Shown: positions 10,101 to 18,157, counted from the first letter of the stretch. The stretch: DNA of 57,651 nucleotides from Candidatus Heimdallarchaeota archaeon LC_3 (GCA_001940645.1 MDVS01000028.1:1-57651); one strand, 5' to 3'. A program made the numbers and translations. The notes: generated by a model not told the origin, from the sequence alone.

Positions 10101-10313
10101 AGATTGAACACCCTTGTAACGAGGTTTTCCATCGACAAACGGAAGATAATCATTTTCTTTTGTGAACTCGACAAAGGATTCATTAAATCTATGTTCACGA
10201 GTTTTCAAATAATTATCAAACATTTTTTTCCATGCAAAACTATGAACTGAAGCTGTTTTAGTGATCACTCCATCTAGATCAAAAATTACAGCATCAAAGT
10301 TCCAATTTTTCAT
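7143..10313 (-). CDS. bifunctional beta-phosphoglucomutase / GH65 glycoside phosphorylase fusion
   Basis: One 1056-residue chain with two enzymes. Residues 1-250 are a HAD-family beta-phosphoglucomutase: FDLDG (11-15, nucleophile Asp12, acid/base Asp14), the cap domain, ASSS (137-140), GKPEPDIF (172-179, Lys173) and IIEDAVSG (195-202). Residues from about 258 on are a GH65 inverting phosphorylase (family of maltose, trehalose, kojibiose and nigerose phosphorylases): the N-terminal super-sandwich (IGNGYLGTRG), then the (alpha/alpha)6 barrel with GLHGEAYRGHIFWDT (602-616) and IGPDEFHE with general acid Glu752. GH65 enzymes release beta-glucose-1-phosphate, the substrate of the N-terminal domain, so the fusion can channel it to glucose-6-phosphate. 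The exact disaccharide cannot be told. No signal peptide, hence cytosolic. It is divergent from a second GH65 gene and followed by a P-loop kinase. Confidence 0.93.
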   Translation of the reverse strand: MKNWNFDAVIFDLDGVITKTASVHSFAWKKMFDNYLKTREHRFNESFVEFTKENDYLPFVDGKPRYKGVQSFLKSRGIEIPFGNQNDSPDLETTCGLGNKKNQIFLNEIKKGQVEIFWSTVELIKKLKSCAIKIGVASSSKNCKTILKGIKLLDLFDTRVDGIASAEMNLQGKPEPDIFTTACINLNVPFDKAIIIEDAVSGVQAGKNGNFGLVIGVARENNHYDLEKNGADIVVTDLSEISIQTLVKWFKDGLEDDSWTLKYYDYKNEKKEESKIEVLCTIGNGYLGTRGVIEEFNFNYSSYPGTYISGVYNKLESTVSNRIVVNEDLVNCPNWQFFTFKIGNRKFLSFNEQKYTRIERKLQLKNGLLIKEMEIIENDGKITQIVSKRIASMNNCHILAMQYQLTPKNYSGKITLKTSLDGTITNSGVERYKHLNSKHLIPVTQNSERNISFIQVKTNQSNIQIILVSKLIVSQNGKQIEIKNWRNYEQDGKIDSEITLDVTEKSTIKIEKIVSIYTSQDPDILKESSLIDIAKSTACKYYDFDKIVTNSSKIWKNIWDKIDIKIEGDRLIQKLIRLHMYHLFVTASLHNEKLDVGIPARGLHGEAYRGHIFWDTLFIFPFYNMNFYQITKSALKYRYKRLHKAKEYAETYGFKGAMFPWQCGSTGEEETQTLHLNPQSGAWDPDYSSLQRHVSLTIAYNIINYYSWTLDLSFLINFGLEILLEISNFWASKVQLNNSNSYDISEVIGPDEFHEKLPESKKGGLTNNFYTNIMVAWLYNKMDILLKNVDRKTKLRLFTKTNINEKDLEKWKKIKRNLKINISDEGIIEQFEGYFNLKELDWDHYKKKFGNIGRMDRILKSEGKSSDYYKVSKQADTLMPFFLLSLSEIRQLLSSLGFKTSDDILHKNFDYYSKRTSHGSTLSKVVHSHLLNLIGRKNESYDYFIDAIKSDYIDIQGGTTGEGIHTGVMASTTVHTIMNFAGINFKSEIISINPNLPFRWRNIKFGFSYRKVNYKINISKKKIRVHAESSVLDEIEIEIINKKYLVTSKILEIEYM

Positions 10314-10577
10314 TATTCATGTAGTAATATTTCAATTTAAAAAAATAAGTTACTTTTTTTCTTTGAAATACTTTGAAAGATTATATTATTTTACAACAAT
10401 ATACATAGATTTTGACTTGAAAGTATTATGTTTTTAAAGAACCACAGTATTCGTATGATAAAGTGAAAATTTGCTGAATTTAGAGAAATTTTTGGAGAGA
10501 AGAAATAAAAACCTATTTACCAAATTATTGGTTATCCAAAATTTCTAAACAACAAGAATTTTTTGGAGGTAATCTAT

Positions 10578-12896
10578 TTGCTAGGTGAAGGGATGATCGA
10601 AGGCCTCTTAAGCGGAAAAGAGTGGTTGATCACTGAAGAAAGCTATGAACCTTTGAAGAATCTATTCTACGAGACCCTGTTCACTCTTGCAAATGGTTAT
10701 GTTGGTGTACGGGGGAGTCTAGAACAAGGAAGCCAAAATAATCTTCGTACAACTTATTTCGCAGGTGTTTATGACGCAACTATTGGTTTCTTTACAGAAT
10801 TGGCTAATTCTCCAAGCTGGATTGGTATAAAAATCATAGCGGAAGGAGAAATTATTGACTTTGAAAAAGGTGAACTTCTCACCTATCGACGAGTTTTGGA
10901 TATGAAGAAGGGGATCTTAACTCAACTGTTACGCTGGAAAAGTAAGACTGGTAAGATAACCCGATTTGAAAGCTATAGACTAGTTCATATGTGTTATAGA
11001 CACACATCACTGATCAAAGGAATTATTGTGCCCGAAAATTATAGTGGAACTATCTCAATCAAGGGAGGACTTGATGGGTATATCTTTAATCGAGCTCAAG
11101 GGAATCAGTTGAAAATTAAGCACTTCCAATTGACCGAATACGAAGATCGAGATCAAAATGGCGTCTATCTTGAAATGAAGACATACAACTCAGAAATCAC
11201 AGTAGGTGTGGCGTCAAAACTAATGGTTAACGTTCCCTCTCATCGTGATGTGGGATATGATGTTGATAAAATTACAGAAGTTATAACCTTTCATGCTGAA
11301 AGTGGAAGAAAATACGATTTTGAAAAAATAGTGACGTTTTTCACATCACGTGACATTGACCCAGTGAAGAAGGCAGTCTTGAAAGAACTTCTAGTAAGAC
11401 ATGAGAAAAACGTCGACCATTTATTGCAAGATCATATTTCCGCTTGGAACGAAAAATGGAATACAGCTGATATCAAAATTGTTGGTGATGATCGTGCTCA
11501 AAAATCTCTGCGATTTAATATTTTCCATCTCATCCAATCAGCGAATTCGAATGATGGACAAGCCAGTGTTGGGGCAAAAGCGCTTCACGGTGATGGATAC
11601 CGCGGACATGTGTTCTGGGATACAGAAATCTTCATGGTTCCCTTCTATATCTACACCGATCCCAAAACCGCATGTACCTTACTGATGTATAGATATCATA
11701 ATCTTGATGCAGCACGGAAAAATGCTCGAATTAATGGATATCAAGGTGCGCAATTCCCTTGGGAAAGTGCAGATACCGGAGATGAAATAACCCCGAAAGA
11801 GATGGGTGACCTTATTAGGGGATATAAAACAAGGGTGTGGACTGGGGATGAGGAACATCATATTGTAGCTGACGTAGCATATGAAATAGATCATTATTAT
11901 GTAGTGACTGGGGATGATAGTTTTTTAATACAATACGGGGCAGAAATCCTTCTCGAAACTGCAAGATTCTGGGTGAGCCGAGTAGAATTTGATCCTCAAA
12001 GGCGGATGTATGTGATCAACAAAGTGATCGGTCCAGACGAATACCATGAACATGTTAACAACAGTGTTTTCACCAATTTTATGGCTAGATGGAATATAAA
12101 TAAAGCATTTGAATACATTGAGAAGATGAAAACCTTCTATCCCGATGATTGGAATCATTTGAAGAATAAAATTAGTCTCGAGAATGAGGAGTTAAGAACG
12201 TGGAAAGATGTTGTACAAAGATTGTATATTCCTTATGATGAACAAACTGGACTGTACGAAGAATTTGAGGGCTACTTTAATCTTGAGGATCCCATTTTAA
12301 GGGAAAATAACTTGCATAGTGTGCCAATTGAACTAGAAAGAAAGGCGAGTGAAACGACATTAGTCAAACAGGCAGATGTAATCCTTCTTCAATACCTTTT
12401 AAATTCACATTTCACGCAGAAATCAAAAAAACTAAATTTTGAGTACTACGAACCTCGGACAACCCACAGTTCGTCCTTGTCCCCGAGCATTCATGCCATT
12501 CTAAGTAATGAAATAGGTGATTATAGCAAATCATATAAGTATTTTATGAAGGCTGCCAGAATCGACCTTGATGACTCCAAAAAAAATACAATTGAGGGAA
12601 TCCATGCCGCATCTCTAGGAGGAACTTGGCAGGCAGCAATCAACGGGTTTGCAGGAATGAGGATTCTTGACGGAAAGCTTGCCTTCAATCCTCATCTACC
12701 TGAAAAGTGGAAAAAAATGGACTTCAAAATAAAATGGCGTGGAGAAACTTTGAATATTTCTGTAACGAAAGAACTAATAGAAGTATCATTACAAACCAAT
12801 AGTAAGGAAAGATTCATTGATATTGTTATTGGTCAAAAAACCATGTCAATTAAAGGTGGACAAATTTATATGATCCATGATTTTAATTCAAGTTGA
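10578..12896 (+). CDS. GH65 glycoside phosphorylase (trehalose/kojibiose/maltose phosphorylase family)
   Basis: A stand-alone GH65 enzyme of about 772 residues. GGAGGT at 10565-10570 lies 7 nt before a TTG at 10578, which is therefore the likely start; an upstream TTG at 10563 overlaps this ribosome-binding site, and the ATG at 10593 is too far from it. Marks are FTLANGYVGVRG, GDGYRGHVFWDTEIF, GAQFPWESADTGDE, WTGDEEHHIVADVAY and IGPDEYHEH, whose Glu (about residue 488) is the general acid. The protein is clearly different from the GH65 half of the divergent fusion, so two disaccharides may be processed. It has no signal peptide. Its base composition and codon use look richer in G and C than those of neighbours, suggesting a separate origin. 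Confidence 0.93.
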   Translation: MLGEGMIEGLLSGKEWLITEESYEPLKNLFYETLFTLANGYVGVRGSLEQGSQNNLRTTYFAGVYDATIGFFTELANSPSWIGIKIIAEGEIIDFEKGELLTYRRVLDMKKGILTQLLRWKSKTGKITRFESYRLVHMCYRHTSLIKGIIVPENYSGTISIKGGLDGYIFNRAQGNQLKIKHFQLTEYEDRDQNGVYLEMKTYNSEITVGVASKLMVNVPSHRDVGYDVDKITEVITFHAESGRKYDFEKIVTFFTSRDIDPVKKAVLKELLVRHEKNVDHLLQDHISAWNEKWNTADIKIVGDDRAQKSLRFNIFHLIQSANSNDGQASVGAKALHGDGYRGHVFWDTEIFMVPFYIYTDPKTACTLLMYRYHNLDAARKNARINGYQGAQFPWESADTGDEITPKEMGDLIRGYKTRVWTGDEEHHIVADVAYEIDHYYVVTGDDSFLIQYGAEILLETARFWVSRVEFDPQRRMYVINKVIGPDEYHEHVNNSVFTNFMARWNINKAFEYIEKMKTFYPDDWNHLKNKISLENEELRTWKDVVQRLYIPYDEQTGLYEEFEGYFNLEDPILRENNLHSVPIELERKASETTLVKQADVILLQYLLNSHFTQKSKKLNFEYYEPRTTHSSSLSPSIHAILSNEIGDYSKSYKYFMKAARIDLDDSKKNTIEGIHAASLGGTWQAAINGFAGMRILDGKLAFNPHLPEKWKKMDFKIKWRGETLNISVTKELIEVSLQTNSKERFIDIVIGQKTMSIKGGQIYMIHDFNSS

Positions 12897-13117
12897 AAAT
12901 ATTAAATAAGGCTTTTAATAATACTTTGAACTTTGATGACTTGATTATAATTTTGGATTGTTCCTAGTATTTGTCCTCTCGACCTTTTCTCATATCATTT
13001 TAACATACAACTTAACATTTTGGACAACAAATTCGAAATTCCGCAGAATTTTTGACATTTTTTGATGTCTTACTAGAAAATTTGTTCTTATCAAGTAATA
13101 TTCGTTAAAACTTAATC

Positions 13118-13205
13118 TAGGTTAACTAAAAATAATATGTTTCATGTTAATAAATTGATAGCTTAGGATTACCTAGAAATTTACTTTTTAAAGTAGGTTT
13201 ACCTA
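13118..13205. promoter_or_regulatory. three palindromic repeats upstream of the sugar transporter operon (candidate operators)
   Basis: TAGGTTAACTA (13118-13128), TAGGATTACCTA (13164-13175) and TAGGTTTACCTA (13194-13205) are near-identical palindromic boxes in the 409-bp gap before the binding-protein gene. The last two start exactly 30 bp apart, about three helical turns, which suits cooperative binding by one dimeric regulator on one DNA face. They lie 50-140 bp upstream of the TATA-like element. No TrmB-type regulator gene is in the window, so the binding protein is unknown. Confidence 0.55.
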
Positions 13206-13257
13206 TCAAAATGCTCTAAAAATTAAATATAGCTATTAATCAACTATGAGGCCGATG

Positions 13258-13295
13258 GGTTTTTAAATTTTTTTTTTCCTGCATATTGCCGAGGT
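13258..13295 (+). promoter_or_regulatory. putative archaeal promoter and ribosome-binding site of the transporter operon
   Basis: A TATA-like TTTTTAAAT at about 13259-13268 is preceded by a purine-poor CCGATGGG context and followed by a long T tract. A transcript starting some 25 bases downstream would have a very short leader. GAGGT at 13291-13295 sits 10 nt before the ATG of the binding-protein gene. Confidence 0.4.
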
Positions 13296-13305
13296 TTAAT
13301 AACTT

Positions 13306-14589
13306 ATGGAAAAAATAAAACAAAACCCGACATATTTAGTTGTACTGGCTATAATAATTCTAGCTTCCCTCTTTGGAGGTTTCATCTTTGCCGATGTCTT
13401 AAACCCAGCACCAGCAGGAGTAACAGTCATTCGATTTGCAGGATGGAGTGCAGGAACTGAAGAAGCAGAGAGCTATCAGAGTATGATAGACGTTTTTGAG
13501 GATGCTAACCCAAATATAATTGTTAAATACGAGGTGATTACAAACAGTTTATCTGAAAATATCCTCGGTTCATTCGGAGCAGGTGTAGCTCCTGATATTT
13601 TTTATTTGGACAGCGTTTGGGCTCCTATTTTTATGGAGAAAGGAGTATTATATCCAGTGGATAATTTAACAAGTCAAGCTGTTATAGACGAGTACTACCC
13701 ATCTCTACTAGTGCCATTCACAGGAAGTGATGGTAAAGTATACGGATTACCAAAAGATTGGTCTATGCTTTCATTGTATTATAACAAAGATATGCTCAGT
13801 TCAGGTGGTGCAGAATGTACACCTGTTCCTGATACATGGGATGCACTCGAAGCATGTGCTAAAGCTATCAGGACTGCGACAGGAAAACCAGGATTAGCTA
13901 TGGGTCAAGATTTAAACCGTGCAGTACCCATGATTACGTCAAATGGAGGTCCAGCACCGTGGTTCACTTCAGCAGCCGATGCTTCATACTTCGATGATGC
14001 AACTGTAGTAAGTTCACTCACGTCCTATATGGAGTTATTCACAGAAGGAGTTGCCGAAATTATTACCGATAAATGGTTTGTTGAAGCTTTCGGTCTTGAA
14101 GAAGTAGGAATGGTAATCAGTGGAAACTGGGCAATACCAAATTTGCCAAATGCGGGCGATCCAGATAAATTTCCAAATATGGTATATGATACCGATTGGG
14201 GTATAGCACCAGTTCCTAAAGGAAGCTCAGGTAGGTCAACCATGGCATACACAGTAGCTCTAGGAATAAATGCAGACACTGATAATCCAGAAGAAGCTTG
14301 GAAATTTGTGGAATACTTATTAGGACAAGACGGCCAGACTGAGCTTGTCGTTAAGAAGGGGAATGCTCTACCATCAATAGAAGGACTAGATACCCACGCA
14401 GATATGTGGCCACAACATAAAGAGACTCTATCACATACTTATGACACCACCACAGTTTTTGTATGGGGTCCAAAAAGCTCAATCGACGGTGACATTGCAG
14501 CACTCATGATTTCTGCAGAAAAAGGTGATATAACAATCGCTGAAGCTCTCGTGCAAATGAAAGCTGTTGTAGTAGCTGCGTTCGCCTAG
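13306..14589 (+). CDS. ABC transporter sugar-binding protein (extracellular solute-binding family 1)
   Basis: A 427-residue lipoprotein-like or membrane-anchored binding protein. Residues 9-30 form a hydrophobic N-terminal helix with no lipobox Cys, so it is probably tethered as in other archaea. The MalE-like fold is shown by VIRFAGWSAGTEE, FEDANPNIIVKYE, GVAPDIFYLDS, VYGLPKDWSMLSLYYNKDML and the C-terminal TDNPEEAWKFVEYLLG block. It captures an oligosaccharide outside the cell and delivers it to the two permeases encoded just downstream. The substrate cannot be told from sequence, but flanking GH65, GH130 and GH13 genes suggest gluco- or manno-oligosaccharides. A hairpin with a T-run follows the stop. 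Confidence 0.93.
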   Translation: MEKIKQNPTYLVVLAIIILASLFGGFIFADVLNPAPAGVTVIRFAGWSAGTEEAESYQSMIDVFEDANPNIIVKYEVITNSLSENILGSFGAGVAPDIFYLDSVWAPIFMEKGVLYPVDNLTSQAVIDEYYPSLLVPFTGSDGKVYGLPKDWSMLSLYYNKDMLSSGGAECTPVPDTWDALEACAKAIRTATGKPGLAMGQDLNRAVPMITSNGGPAPWFTSAADASYFDDATVVSSLTSYMELFTEGVAEIITDKWFVEAFGLEEVGMVISGNWAIPNLPNAGDPDKFPNMVYDTDWGIAPVPKGSSGRSTMAYTVALGINADTDNPEEAWKFVEYLLGQDGQTELVVKKGNALPSIEGLDTHADMWPQHKETLSHTYDTTTVFVWGPKSSIDGDIAALMISAEKGDITIAEALVQMKAVVVAAFA

Positions 14590-14597
14590 TAGTATTC

Positions 14598-14633
14598 GGA
14601 GTGAAAAAACACCACTCCACCCATTTTTTTTTT
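14598..14633 (+). terminator. hairpin plus T-run between binding-protein and permease genes
   Basis: GGAGTG (14598-14603) and CACTCC (14613-14618) form a perfect 6-bp stem with a 9-nt loop, followed by a run of ten T residues at 14624-14633. This lies just after the double stop of the binding-protein gene and before the first permease. It probably ends or stabilises most transcripts there, giving more binding protein than permease. Confidence 0.6.
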
Positions 14634-14656
14634 AACCAAATAGGATAGTAACAACG

Positions 14657-15655
14657 ATGGCTTTTTTTATCTCATCTTTAAAGGAAAGGCTAAAAAAAGG
14701 CAATACGATGGAAGCTATGGAAGCTTATTTGCTTATCATAGGGGCATTATTCATTATCATGCTGTTTGGTTATTTCTCTATGATATTTGCATTTGTACTC
14801 AGCTTTTTTCAATGGGATTATCTTAGTCCCCCGGAATTTGTAAGTATAAAAAATTATTTAACAATCATAACTGATTTGGAGAAGGGATTTAGCGGGGTTT
14901 ACTATCTTCAAGCCCCGTTTTTCACAGGCTTGCGGAATATACTCGTCTACACCGCTTTTGTGGTACCTACGCAGACTTTTCTCGCTGTCATTTTGGCTAC
15001 ACTTGCAAATCAGAAATTAAGAGGTACTACATTTTATAAACTCGTTTATTTTCTTCCAGCAACTACATCTGCTGTTATAATATCCCTTCTCTTCGTATGG
15101 TTGTTCAGAGAACAAGGCTTTATCAACTATGCAATTGACACGATTGGATCTACGATCTGGACTATATTACCCCTGGAATGGCTAGGCTTTGGCCCATGGT
15201 TAGGTTTTGGACCGGATTGGATCTACGATCGTGACTATGTTATCCCTGCAATGGCTTTGGTAGCAATTTGGGGAACTTCTGGCCACTTTACTATATCGTA
15301 TTTAGCTGCCCTCCAATCTATACCTGAAGGACTTTATGAAGCAGCTGTATTAGACGGGGCAGGACGTTTTAAGCAATTTCGGCACATTACACTTCCAATG
15401 TTAAGACCAATGACAGTCTACGTCTTAGTTATGGGTATTATCGGAGCTATTCAGATGTTTGACCTAGCTTTTGTAATGGGTGGCGGTGTTGGTGGTGGAC
15501 CAGGAGGTATGGGTTACACTGTAACTATGGATATTTACAAGGAAGCTTTTATAAAGCTCAGAGTTGGTCTGGCTGCTGCTAAGAGTTTTGTACTCTTTAT
15601 AATAATATTTGGATTAACTTATGCAATACAAAAAAAATATCAGGTATTCCGGTAA
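14657..15655 (+). CDS. ABC sugar transporter permease, MalF type
   Basis: A 332-residue integral membrane protein with six or more predicted helices, the first at about residues 22-50. The EAA loop that docks onto the ATPase is clear at about 226-249 (LYEAAVLDGAGRFKQFRHIT). It forms the channel with the second permease, whose ATG overlaps this gene's TAA (TAATG), so the two are translationally coupled. It belongs to the carbohydrate CUT1 group with the binding protein and ATPase around it. Confidence 0.93.
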   Translation: MAFFISSLKERLKKGNTMEAMEAYLLIIGALFIIMLFGYFSMIFAFVLSFFQWDYLSPPEFVSIKNYLTIITDLEKGFSGVYYLQAPFFTGLRNILVYTAFVVPTQTFLAVILATLANQKLRGTTFYKLVYFLPATTSAVIISLLFVWLFREQGFINYAIDTIGSTIWTILPLEWLGFGPWLGFGPDWIYDRDYVIPAMALVAIWGTSGHFTISYLAALQSIPEGLYEAAVLDGAGRFKQFRHITLPMLRPMTVYVLVMGIIGAIQMFDLAFVMGGGVGGGPGGMGYTVTMDIYKEAFIKLRVGLAAAKSFVLFIIIFGLTYAIQKKYQVFR

Positions 15656-17040
15656 TGATTCGTACGAAATACAATAAAGAAAAAATTTTTTGGATGGTTA
15701 TTGCACTCATAGCCTTAAATATGTTTATACTTCTTTTAGCTTTTCCCATTATGGTGTGGATAACTGAAAATCTGATTGAAATTCTTAATGCAATTGCATG
15801 GCTAATCATAAAAATAATTGCAATTCTTTATGTATTTCCCTATATGGATTCACTTCTTTTTGCGTTTCCATTTATAGTATGGATAACCGCAAATTTGATT
15901 GCACTTCTTTATGCTTTTCCGAGAATAGCTCGTACGAAAAACAACAGAGAACAAATTTTTTGGCTGGTTATTGCACTCATAGCCTTAAATATGTTTATAC
16001 TTCTTTTAGCTTTTCCCATTATGGTGTGGATAGCCGAAAATCTGATTGAAATTCTTGATGATATTGCAGAGCTAGCCATAAAAATAATTGCAGACTTTTA
16101 TGCTTTTCCCTTTATGGATTCACTTCGTTTTGCGTTTCCTTTACTAGTATGGATAACTGCAAATTTGATTGCACTTCTTTATGCTTTTCCGAGAATAGCT
16201 CGTACGAAAAACAACAGAGAACAAATTTTTTGGCTGGTTATTGCACTCATAGCCTTAAATATATTTGCACTTCTTTATGCTTTTCCCTTTGTAAGATCAA
16301 TTATAAGCGCTTTCATGACATGGGACCAAGTGAGGATATATCCACCAGTTTGGTTCCCTAATCCTTTAACGTTAGAGAATTTTGATAGACTCTTTACACT
16401 AAAGCTCTTTCCAAAATGGGTTTTCAATTCCTCACTATACGCTGGACTAATAGTTGCGGGAAACGCTCTTTTTGCTACTATGGCTGGTTACGCTTTTGCT
16501 AGGATGAATTTTCCTTTAAAAGATGTGTTGTTCTCAGCTATGTTAGCCCTGATGATGGTTCCTGGTTTTGTAATGTTAGTTCCCAACTTTATCATAATGT
16601 CTAATTTGGGAATGATTGACAATATTGTAGGTTTGGCTCTTGTCGGATTGATTAGTGTCTCTAGCATATTTCTTATGAGACAATACTTCCTTACATTGCC
16701 CAAGGACATGTTTGAGGCAGCAAGACTTGATGGCTGCTCTCATATTCAAGCATTCTTCTTTATCGGTGTCCCCCTTGCTAAACCTGCTATAGGAGCTGTT
16801 GCTATATATATGTTTTTAGGAGCTTGGAATGCCTTTCTCGGACCTTTAGTATTCTTAAGATCCCCTGAGAACTTTACTCTTCCTGTTGGATTGGTCTTTG
16901 CATTTGATAGGGGGTGGTATATCGAATACACCCCAATTATAGCTGGGACACTTCTAACTGCATTACCTACAATAATCATGTTTATAGTCTTGAACAAATA
17001 TCTAATTAAAGGCGTCATAATAACTGGAGGAAAAGGATAA
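15655..17040 (+). CDS. ABC sugar transporter permease, MalG type, with duplicated N-terminal transmembrane units
   Basis: A 461-residue permease, whereas MalG-type subunits usually have about 275-290. Residues about 181-461 are an ordinary permease: a first membrane helix, the periplasmic loop, FARMNFPLKDVLF and the EAA loop at 352-377 (MFEAARLDGCSHIQAFFFIG). Residues 1-180 are two copies of an exactly 90-residue unit that begins RTKxNxEQIFWLVIALIALN and ends LIALLYAFPRIA; the genuine first helix is the third, partial copy. Each unit holds about three hydrophobic segments, so two units add an even number of helices and would keep the topology of the core. The start overlaps the previous stop. 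The extension's role is unknown. Confidence 0.9.
   Translation: MIRTKYNKEKIFWMVIALIALNMFILLLAFPIMVWITENLIEILNAIAWLIIKIIAILYVFPYMDSLLFAFPFIVWITANLIALLYAFPRIARTKNNREQIFWLVIALIALNMFILLLAFPIMVWIAENLIEILDDIAELAIKIIADFYAFPFMDSLRFAFPLLVWITANLIALLYAFPRIARTKNNREQIFWLVIALIALNIFALLYAFPFVRSIISAFMTWDQVRIYPPVWFPNPLTLENFDRLFTLKLFPKWVFNSSLYAGLIVAGNALFATMAGYAFARMNFPLKDVLFSAMLALMMVPGFVMLVPNFIIMSNLGMIDNIVGLALVGLISVSSIFLMRQYFLTLPKDMFEAARLDGCSHIQAFFFIGVPLAKPAIGAVAIYMFLGAWNAFLGPLVFLRSPENFTLPVGLVFAFDRGWYIEYTPIIAGTLLTALPTIIMFIVLNKYLIKGVIITGGKG
15661..16290 (+). repeat. 270-bp tandem direct repeat inside the MalG-type permease gene
   Basis: CGTACGAAA-starting units begin at 15661, 15931 and 16201, exactly 270 bp apart; the third copy diverges after about 90 bp. 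Units 1 and 2 are highly similar, and the first 90 bp of units 2 and 3 are almost identical. Within a unit a smaller duplication is seen: the 57-bp segments from about 15732 and 15852, both encoding an AFPxxVWITxNLIxxL block, resemble each other. The repeats stay in frame. Confidence 0.9.
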
Positions 17041-17047
17041 GATCACT

Positions 17048-18157
17048 ATGGCTAGAGTTATATATAAAAACGTATTAAAAAAATTTGATAAAAAAACAGC
17101 AGTAGATAATCTTAATCTCGAGATCGAAGATGGAGAGTTCTTGGTTTTACTCGGGCCATCAGGATGCGGAAAAACTACAGCGCTGAGAATGATCGCGGGT
17201 TTAGAAGAACCAACGGAAGGGGATATTTATATTGGGGATCAATCAATTGTTGGTATAAATCCTTCAAAACGCAATGTAGCAATGGTTTTTCAAAATTATG
17301 CTCTTTATCCCCATATGTCAATCTTCGGTAACATTAATTTTCCCCTATTGATGAGGGGTGTCAAAAAAGAAGAAAGAGAGAAAAAATCTCTCGAAGTAGC
17401 CAAGTTACTTAATATTGAACCACTCCTCGACAAGCGTCCATCCCAACTAAGTGGAGGAGAACAGCAGAGAGTTGCTCTGGCACGAGCAATAGTTCGAGAA
17501 CCCGTTGTTTTCCTCCTTGATGAACCTCTCAGCAATCTAGATGCAAAACTTAGAGTTAAAATGCGGTTTGAACTCAGAAAATTACTTAAAGATGAATTAG
17601 CAACCACAACTGTCTATGTAACGCATGATCAAGTAGAAGCTATGACAATGGCTGATAAAATTGCTATAATGAATGAAGGTACGCTTCAGCAAGTTGGAAA
17701 ACCAACAGATATTTTTGATAAACCTGTTAACGTATTTGTAGCAAGTTTCATTGGTAACCCTCCAATGAATATCGTTGAGGGTAATCTATTAGAAAGAAAT
17801 GGATCAGTTTTCGTAGATATCGATTTGTACACTTTATCTTTACCTCCTATGGCTCAAAAACTTACGTCAAGATTTAAAAGAATAATAGTTGGTTTTAGAC
17901 CTCAACATGTAGATGTTGAAATAAAGAAACATGATAGTTACATAGAAGGAAAATTATTGGGTATCGAAAAATTGGGAACAGAGATGTATGGTTACTTAGC
18001 TTATAATGATCAACAAATAATAATTGCGTTACCCACTGAAATACCATTGACTGATTCAGATACAATTTATTGGTCTCCCAGATTAGATAAGATGTACTTC
18101 TTCGACCCAGAGACTGAAATGACAATTGATATTAATGGTCCCATACAAGATTCTTAA
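17048..18157 (+). CDS. ABC sugar transporter ATPase, MalK/UgpC type
   Basis: A 369-residue ATPase that powers the two permeases. Walker A GPSGCGKTT (36-44), Q-loop (FQNYALYPHM, 81-90), signature LSGGEQQ (134-140), Walker B VVFLLDEP (153-160), D-loop SNLD and switch His193 are all present. The C-terminal TOBE/OB-fold regulatory domain follows (PQHVDVEI onward) as in MalK. It is the fourth gene of the transporter set, seven bases after the MalG-type permease. A damaged copy of its RPQH to GTEM region is part of the relic at 22.06 kb. Confidence 0.95.
   Translation: MARVIYKNVLKKFDKKTAVDNLNLEIEDGEFLVLLGPSGCGKTTALRMIAGLEEPTEGDIYIGDQSIVGINPSKRNVAMVFQNYALYPHMSIFGNINFPLLMRGVKKEEREKKSLEVAKLLNIEPLLDKRPSQLSGGEQQRVALARAIVREPVVFLLDEPLSNLDAKLRVKMRFELRKLLKDELATTTVYVTHDQVEAMTMADKIAIMNEGTLQQVGKPTDIFDKPVNVFVASFIGNPPMNIVEGNLLERNGSVFVDIDLYTLSLPPMAQKLTSRFKRIIVGFRPQHVDVEIKKHDSYIEGKLLGIEKLGTEMYGYLAYNDQQIIIALPTEIPLTDSDTIYWSPRLDKMYFFDPETEMTIDINGPIQDS

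Noticed and set aside
15655..16290. CRISPR array or satellite
   Set aside because: The 270-bp units are in frame, protein-coding and only 2.3 copies; there are no short repeats with spacers.
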